The notes beneath the pieces were generated by a model that made no database searches, was not told the DNA's origin, and was given only the letters and a program-made list of their open reading frames with translations. Positions 7,719-10,858 of a stretch of DNA of 10,858 bases are shown in pieces. Location: the NCBI GenBank assembly GCA_003339415.1, contig PDHQ01000701.1, forward strand, positions 1-10,858, written 5' to 3'. Position 1 is the first letter of the stretch. Each line of letters starts with the position of its first letter. The position numbers were made by a program, and so were the translations under genes. Origin of the DNA: Ophiocordyceps camponoti-saundersi (nom. inval.) (lineage: Eukaryota; Ascomycota; Sordariomycetes; Hypocreales; Ophiocordycipitaceae).

Positions 7719-8105
7719 TTAATTATACTCGCCCCTGCCCGGCTAATTATACCCTCCACCCCTTACGCTCTCTACGCCGTTATACCCTCCACCCCTTAGG
7801 CCTCTATGCCGCTGCTCGTGTCTAGGTATACGCCTTTATCTTTTAGCTAGTCTATAAGGTAGTTAGGCACTGTCTATAGCCTTGTTATTAGAGGTACCGT
7901 TCTTGGCCTCTCGTACCGTATTCTTCGTTACTCTTCCGGAGAAGCTAAGCGTTAACTGGGCTTTTAAGGTACCTTTTATAAGATATCGTATATAGGTCTA
8001 TAGTTTAGCCTCTAATTTATTATTGGCTGCTAGAAACCCTAATTAATATAGCTACGGGCTAGCCGTAAGCACTAGATATTCGGTGGCTATTTATCTAGTA
8101 GTCCA
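7719..8105 (-). pseudogene. Minus-strand remnant with Gly-rich RGGGYN C-terminus (129 codons)
   Basis: One minus-strand frame from 8105 to a TAA at 7721-7719, with seven internal stops, all TAA or TAG. Clear pieces are GFLAANNKLEAKL and TLSFSGRVTKNTVREAKNG. Its end is basic (around RHEQRHRGLRGGGYN) and repeats RGGGYN eleven codons later through a 33-bp tandem duplication (7747-7811). That the duplication is exactly 11 codons supports this frame. RGG-like tails often bind RNA; a gag-like or RNA-binding role is a guess. The frame enters the first copy of the 19-bp motif (8102-8120), where it reads L-[S/L]-A-W-W-T. Confidence 0.5.
7747..7811. repeat. Two-copy 33-bp tandem repeat
   Basis: TTATACCCTCCACCCCTTA opens both units (7747 and 7780). 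The units end CTACGCCG and CTATGCCG. The CCACC cores keep CA in both copies. On the minus strand it encodes the RGGGYN repeat of the 7719-8105 remnant. Confidence 0.9.
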
Positions 8106-8219
8106 CTACGCTAATAATCCCTAGCTATCGCTAGTAATAGCTATATTCTTTAGCGTATCGTATATTCGGTAGCTCTTTGCCTATCTATCTTAACGGCGAC
8201 GGATATACTATTCACGGTA

Positions 8220-8482
8220 GCAATGCTAAAGGCGATAATACCGAAGGGGTTTAAATCCCTTATAACCGGAGGGGTTTAAATCCCCTATTACCGGAGGGGT
8301 TTAAATCCCCTATAGAGTTAGCTATAGCTACTAGGTAGGTATCTATAGTAATAGCTAGGAGCGATAGCTATAATAAGGTTATAGAAACTAACGCGTTACG
8401 ATAAGAGGCTACGATACTAAAGGCTGCGATACTAAAGGCAGCAATGCTAGAGGCTATAATACCGAAAGGGTTTAAATTCCCT
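8220..8482. repeat. Nested short tandem repeats (25-bp x3 and 15-bp x4) with a shared module
   Basis: Three 25-bp units at 8240-8264, 8265-8289 and 8290-8314, each ACCGGAGGGGTTTAAATCCC plus CTATT, the first slightly different. Four 15-bp units at 8408-8467 resemble GCTGCGATACTAAAG. The module GCAATGCTA-AG, then ATAATACCGAA-GGGTTTAAAT, occurs at 8220-8256 and again at 8441-8478, so the two arrays share an origin. GGGGTTTAAATCCCC is an imperfect palindrome. Confidence 0.9.
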
Positions 8483-8700
8483 AGGGGCGTAAGCTAATAA
8501 AAACTCCCTATCTTTAACGCTACTTAGGTAGGTAATCTACCACGCGGATAATCCCTTAGTTTAGGTTTAATCTCTAGTGCGATAATATTAGGCGAGAACT
8601 TAGCCTACGTCGTCTTAGCCGCTGCCTCGAAAGATATAGTGTTAAGCGCGGTGGCGCCGGCTTTAGGAATAAAAGAGGCGTATATAATATACGCTATCGT
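8263..8700 (-). pseudogene. Unusually open minus-strand remnant with Ala/Ser/Ile repeats (146 codons)
   Basis: This minus-strand frame has only four stops in 146 codons, all TAA/TAG, far fewer than surrounding frames. It begins around TIAYIIYASFIPKAGATAL and ends GNRGFKPLR before a TAA at 8262. The middle carries the 15-bp DNA repeat as five-residue units (FSIAA, FSIAA, FSIVA). Seen residues are hydrophobic, but part of that is a RIP artefact (ACA to ATA gives Ile, GCA to GTA gives Val, TCA to TTA gives Leu), so I do not call membrane segments. Family unknown. It could be the continuation of the remnants at 9723-10196 and 10534-10858, broken by the repeat array. Confidence 0.45.
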
Positions 8701-8820
8701 TTAGGATAGCGATCTGAGCCTAGTAGGTAACGAGGCACTTCCTCGATCTTATCGATCTTATATATAGTCTTAAACTCTTAAATAGCGGTGGCCCTGCGCT
8801 TCTTATAAAGGAAGAATAGA

Positions 8821-8858
8821 TCTTTATCCGTTATATCGGTCTTTATCCGTTATATCGG
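8821..8858. repeat. Exact 19-bp tandem duplication
   Basis: TCTTTATCCGTTATATCGG at 8821-8839 is repeated exactly at 8840-8858. The second copy is also the start of the 165-bp duplication that follows. Confidence 0.95.
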
Positions 8859-9150
8859 ATTCGACTACGTCCTAGTCCTTACGTAGCTATACGGCACGAC
8901 TATTCGTTATTCTTAGAGACCGGATATATAACGGGCACCGTGCAGGTACCCTCGCTTCTTAGGAGTCTACCACGCTAATAATCCCTAGCTATAGCTAGCA
9001 TAGGTCTTTATCCGTTATATCGGATTTAACCACGTCCCGGTCCTTACGTAGCTATATAGCACGACTATTCGTTATTCTTAGAGACCGGATATATAACGGG
9101 TACCGTAAAGGTACCCTCGCTTCTTAGGAGTTTACTACGCTAATAATCCT
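8840..9150. repeat. 165-bp tandem duplication containing the 19-bp motif
   Basis: Unit 1 is 8840-9004 and unit 2 starts at 9005, matching to about 9149. Shared blocks include TCTTTATCCGTTATATCGGA, GCACGACTATTCGTTATTCT and CTCGCTTCTTAGGAGT. Differences are mostly C/T or G/A (GGATTCGACTACGTCCTAG against GGATTTAACCACGTCCCGG), as expected if RIP acted after duplication. Each unit ends in a motif copy (8966, 9131). Confidence 0.92.
8985..8998. repeat. Perfect 14-bp palindrome CTAGCTATAGCTAG beside a motif copy
   Basis: Follows the 19-bp motif at 8966 directly. The same palindrome recurs at 9254-9267, directly after the motif at 9235, and an imperfect form, CTAGCTATCGCTAG, at 8121-8134 after the motif at 8102. 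The motif and palindrome therefore travel together in at least three copies. Confidence 0.85.
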
Positions 9151-9377
9151 AATAGAGTTTTCCTCGGCGTTTCCTCGCTAGTATTATAGCCTCTATTAGC
9201 CGCGATCTATCCTCGGATTTCTACTTCTTAAGAGTCTACTATACTAATAATCCCTAGCTATAGCTAGTAATAGAGTTTTCCTCGGCGTTTCCTCGCTAGT
9301 ATTATAGCCTCTATTAGCCGTAATCTATCCTCGGATTTCTAAAGCTTCTACTTAGGAGTTTACCACGCTAATAATCC
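9151..9377. repeat. 118-bp tandem duplication containing the 19-bp motif
   Basis: Units start at 9151 and 9269 with AATAGAGTTTTCCTCGGCGT and share TTCCTCGCTAGTATTATAGC and CTCTATTAGCCG. They end in motif copies at 9235 and 9359. Differences are few (CGCGATC against CGTAATC, and a short insertion AAAGC near 9341-9345). Confidence 0.92.
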
Positions 9378-9606
9378 GTAACTTATAAACGTTAGCAGAA
9401 GCCCTAGTAGCTAGAGAAGGAAGAGAAAAGCAGGCGGATAGTCTACTACGCCGATAATCTAGTCTAGATAAGCTAACTATTACGCCGATAGTCTACCACG
9501 CTAATAATCTAAATCTACTACGCCGATAATTTACTACGTAGATAATCCGCGTAGCTATCTACTACGCTAACGATCCGCGTAGTAATCTACCACGCCGATA
9601 ATCTAG

Positions 9607-9621
9607 TCCGGATAATCCGGA
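9607..9621. repeat. Near-perfect palindrome TCCGGATAATCCGGA
   Basis: Seven-base arms around a single central base, inside the densest part of the motif array. It probably arose from two partial motif ends (GATAATCC) meeting head to head. Confidence 0.7.
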
Positions 9622-9722
9622 ACTCTAGGACGTAGGCGGATAGTCTACTATACTAATAATCTAAATCTACCACGCTAATAATCTACTACGCGGATAATCC
9701 TAGTCCGCGTAGGTAATCCGCT

Positions 9723-10196
9723 CGCTCGTACTCTGCGCGGTGGAGGTAGATAGTAAAGAGGCGGGCGATACGGTTTAATAACTTATCCTCCTTCCTCTAG
9801 TAGCGGTTATCTTCCTCGTTATATATTCTTCGGGCGGTAGCTCGGGCGGAGGTAAGGTCGAGGAGGGGCTACTACCTTGAATTTATCGAATTCCGCAATC
9901 TTCGCTATAATACCTTTTTAATTAGGGTATTATTAGGCTTTTCGAATAATAGCTATACCGTTACTAACTCCTATATTAAGTTTCGATACGCGAGTAAAGA
10001 GGCTAACTAGAAGAGGGTGCGTTTAGTTATATTTATTTTACTAAAAGTCCCTATCTTCCTCGAGACTTCTAGACTTTAATAAGTTATCTTTTTAGGCGTT
10101 ATACCCTAAAGGTTTCGAACTATAGTAGGATAGGGTCGGTTTACGATAGGGGTCTTTAGGGGCTTTAGGAGGGTAAGGATACTTTTTGCTTCTATA
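9723..10196 (-). pseudogene. Minus-strand RIP-inactivated remnant, unknown protein (158 codons)
   Basis: A single minus-strand frame, 158 codons, with about ten TAA/TAG stops and no TGA. Protein-like pieces: KKYPYPPKAPKDPYRKPTLS, HPLLVSLFTRVSKLNIGVSN and IIAKIAEFDKFKVVAPPRPY. It is basic, with Pro/Tyr-rich parts at both ends. No motif I can name; a structural protein of a retroelement is possible but unsupported. Its 3' end runs straight into the 19-bp motif array. An imperfect second copy of its first about 30 bases lies at 10281-10309. Confidence 0.45.
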
Positions 10197-10309
10197 GTAA
10201 ACGACGGGTTATAATAGGCTAAGGAAGGGGGGAAGAAAAGGGGGAGATAATACTTAGGAGGAGGAGGAGGGAGGAGGGTGGAGGGTGAAGATGCTTTTTG
10301 CTCCTAGGG
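10168..10309. repeat. Imperfect direct repeat around a purine-rich tract
   Basis: AGGAGGGTAAGGATACTTTT (from 10168) and the matching GGAGGGTGAAGATGCTTTTT (from 10281) continue as TTGCTTCTATAG and TTGCTCCTAGGG. The second copy keeps TG sites that are TA in the first. Between them lie nearly pure purine runs (10221-10249 and 10254-10290). Confidence 0.75.
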
Positions 10310-10337
10310 TATAGGTAGTCCACCACGCTGATAATCC

Positions 10338-10350
10338 GCCACTAGGTGGC
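10338..10350. repeat. Small hairpin GCCAC-TAG-GTGGC
   Basis: Five-base arms, three-base loop, directly after the least mutated motif copy (10319-10337). A RIP-changed relative (CGCCGCTAGGTAATAGGC) lies at 10443-10460, just before the motif copy at 10463. Confidence 0.6.
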
Positions 10351-10402
10351 AATATCCCTTACGCTAACGGCCCGTCAGTCTTAGGAATAGTCGTCTTGTC
10401 GG

Positions 10403-10423
10403 CCCCCCCCCCCCCCCCCCCCC
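10403..10423. repeat. Poly-C run (21 C)
   Basis: An uninterrupted C homopolymer in otherwise AT-shifted DNA. C runs contain no CpA except at the last base, so RIP cannot erode them. The length may be inexact for sequencing reasons. Confidence 0.95.
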
Positions 10424-10533
10424 AGCCCGAGTCCGGATAATTCGCCGCTAGGTAATAGGCAGTCTACTACGCTAATAATCCGCTAAGTTAATCACCACGC
10501 CGTTAATAGCCGAGGCTAATCGAGGCTATATTA

Positions 10534-10858
10534 GGCCATCCTCCCTAAGCAGATATTTCCTAAGGCAAGTTCCCGAACTATAAGCTTTCGTTTGCCGTTA
10601 GGATAGACTATATCGGCCTTCGTTATAATAGTTAGTATAAGCTTAGTTAAGTCTAGATCCCACCTTTAGCACTAGAAGGTATATATCCCGGATAATATAA
10701 AGCCTATCTCTAGGCGATAGCTTATCTAAAACCTTTATATAGACGTCGTTAACCTTCGCTATATATATCTTTTAGGAAGGGCGGTAGCGTCTCCCCCGGC
10801 CCGGCTACGATAATTAGGAGCCGTTTTCGGTTCTATAGATAGCCCCCCCCCCCCCCCC
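10534..10858 (-). pseudogene. Minus-strand remnant cut by the window edge, unknown protein
   Basis: Two overlapping minus-strand frames look coding. From 10771 to 10598 (58 codons, one internal TAA) it contains KVNDVYIKVLDKLSPRDRLY. From 10659 to 10534 (42 codons, no stop) it contains ADIVYPNGKRKLIVRELALG. A single indel around 10640-10660 would join them. The protein would be charged and soluble-looking. I do not recognise it. It may be the upstream part of the gene whose later parts are at 9723-10196 and 8263-8700. Confidence 0.45.
10843..10858. repeat. Poly-C run (at least 16 C) ending the window
   Basis: Second C homopolymer, preceded by GATAG, running to the last base. It may continue beyond the window or mark a contig end. 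Confidence 0.9.

Larger units (their letters stand above)
8102..10509. repeat. Array of at least 18 copies of a 19-bp motif (TCCACCACGCTGATAATCC)
   Basis: Copies start at 8102, 8536, 8966, 9131, 9235, 9359, 9442, 9475, 9492, 9514, 9530, 9558, 9586, 9644, 9666, 9682, 10319 and 10463, with a weaker one at 10491. The 10319 copy, TCCACCACGCTGATAATCC, keeps both CA and the TG. Most others are TCTACTACGCTAATAATCC or TCTACCACGCCGATAATCT, differing at the RIP-sensitive positions plus a variable CTG/CCG/CGG. Density peaks at 9442-9700, with about ten copies in 260 bases. On the minus strand the motif reads LSAWW or IISVVD depending on frame. Neighbouring copies fall in different frames, which argues against a simple protein repeat. 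I do not recognise it from any named element. Confidence 0.85.

Noticed and set aside
8263..8700. Membrane protein call for the hydrophobic minus frame
   Set aside because: RIP changes Thr, Ala, Ser and Pro codons to Ile, Val and Leu, so the hydrophobicity is at least partly an artefact.
8220..9720. CRISPR array
   Set aside because: Motif spacing is irregular, spacers are themselves repeats, the repeat unit is variable, and the genome is fungal.

Overview
The window reads as RIP-mutated (repeat-induced point mutation) DNA from a filamentous ascomycete fungus. CpA and TpG are almost absent and TpA is in large excess, while CpG is kept. In bases 1-240 I count one CA and no TG among dozens of TA. 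This is the footprint of C-to-T change at CpA on both strands. ATG and TGG codons and CAA/CAG glutamine codons are therefore mostly destroyed, so no intact gene survives. Old genes have to be read as long frames broken only by TAA/TAG (never or rarely TGA). The few ATG-started ORFs are chance survivors or shadows. The organism inference rests on this signature and on one fungal-type intron; I cannot name the species.

Layout. Bases 1-849 hold a (TA)17 microsatellite and an A/T tract, with no recognisable gene. Bases 850-2270 (minus) hold one frame-intact but stop-riddled gene remnant of about 473 codons that I cannot name. Bases 2341-3789 (plus, divergent from it across a short AT-rich gap) hold the remnant of an RBR-type (RING1-RING2) E3 ubiquitin ligase with a C-terminal cysteine-rich finger. 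Its 62-base intron keeps the splice signals, and the splice restores the reading frame in the middle of the catalytic RING2 motif. Bases 4284-4558 and 6491-6765 are a pair of direct repeats of about 275 bp, possibly LTRs. Between them lie a broken Ty1/copia integrase (minus, 6172-6419) and another minus-strand remnant of about 430 codons (4474-5762).

Bases 6831-8105 carry two further minus-strand remnants, one ending in Gly-rich RGGGYN repeats. From 8100 to 10510 the sequence is an array of at least 18 copies of a 19-bp motif, with nested tandem duplications (25, 15, 165 and 118 bp) and a minus-strand frame that is unusually open (4 stops in 146 codons). Bases 9723-10858 hold more minus-strand remnants, purine tracts and two poly-C runs, one of which ends the window.

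Every remnant between 4474 and 10858 reads on the minus strand. This suggests debris of one or several minus-oriented mobile elements. RIP acts on duplicated DNA, so the ubiquitin ligase and its divergent neighbour were probably also in more than one copy, either as a gene family or as cargo of an element.
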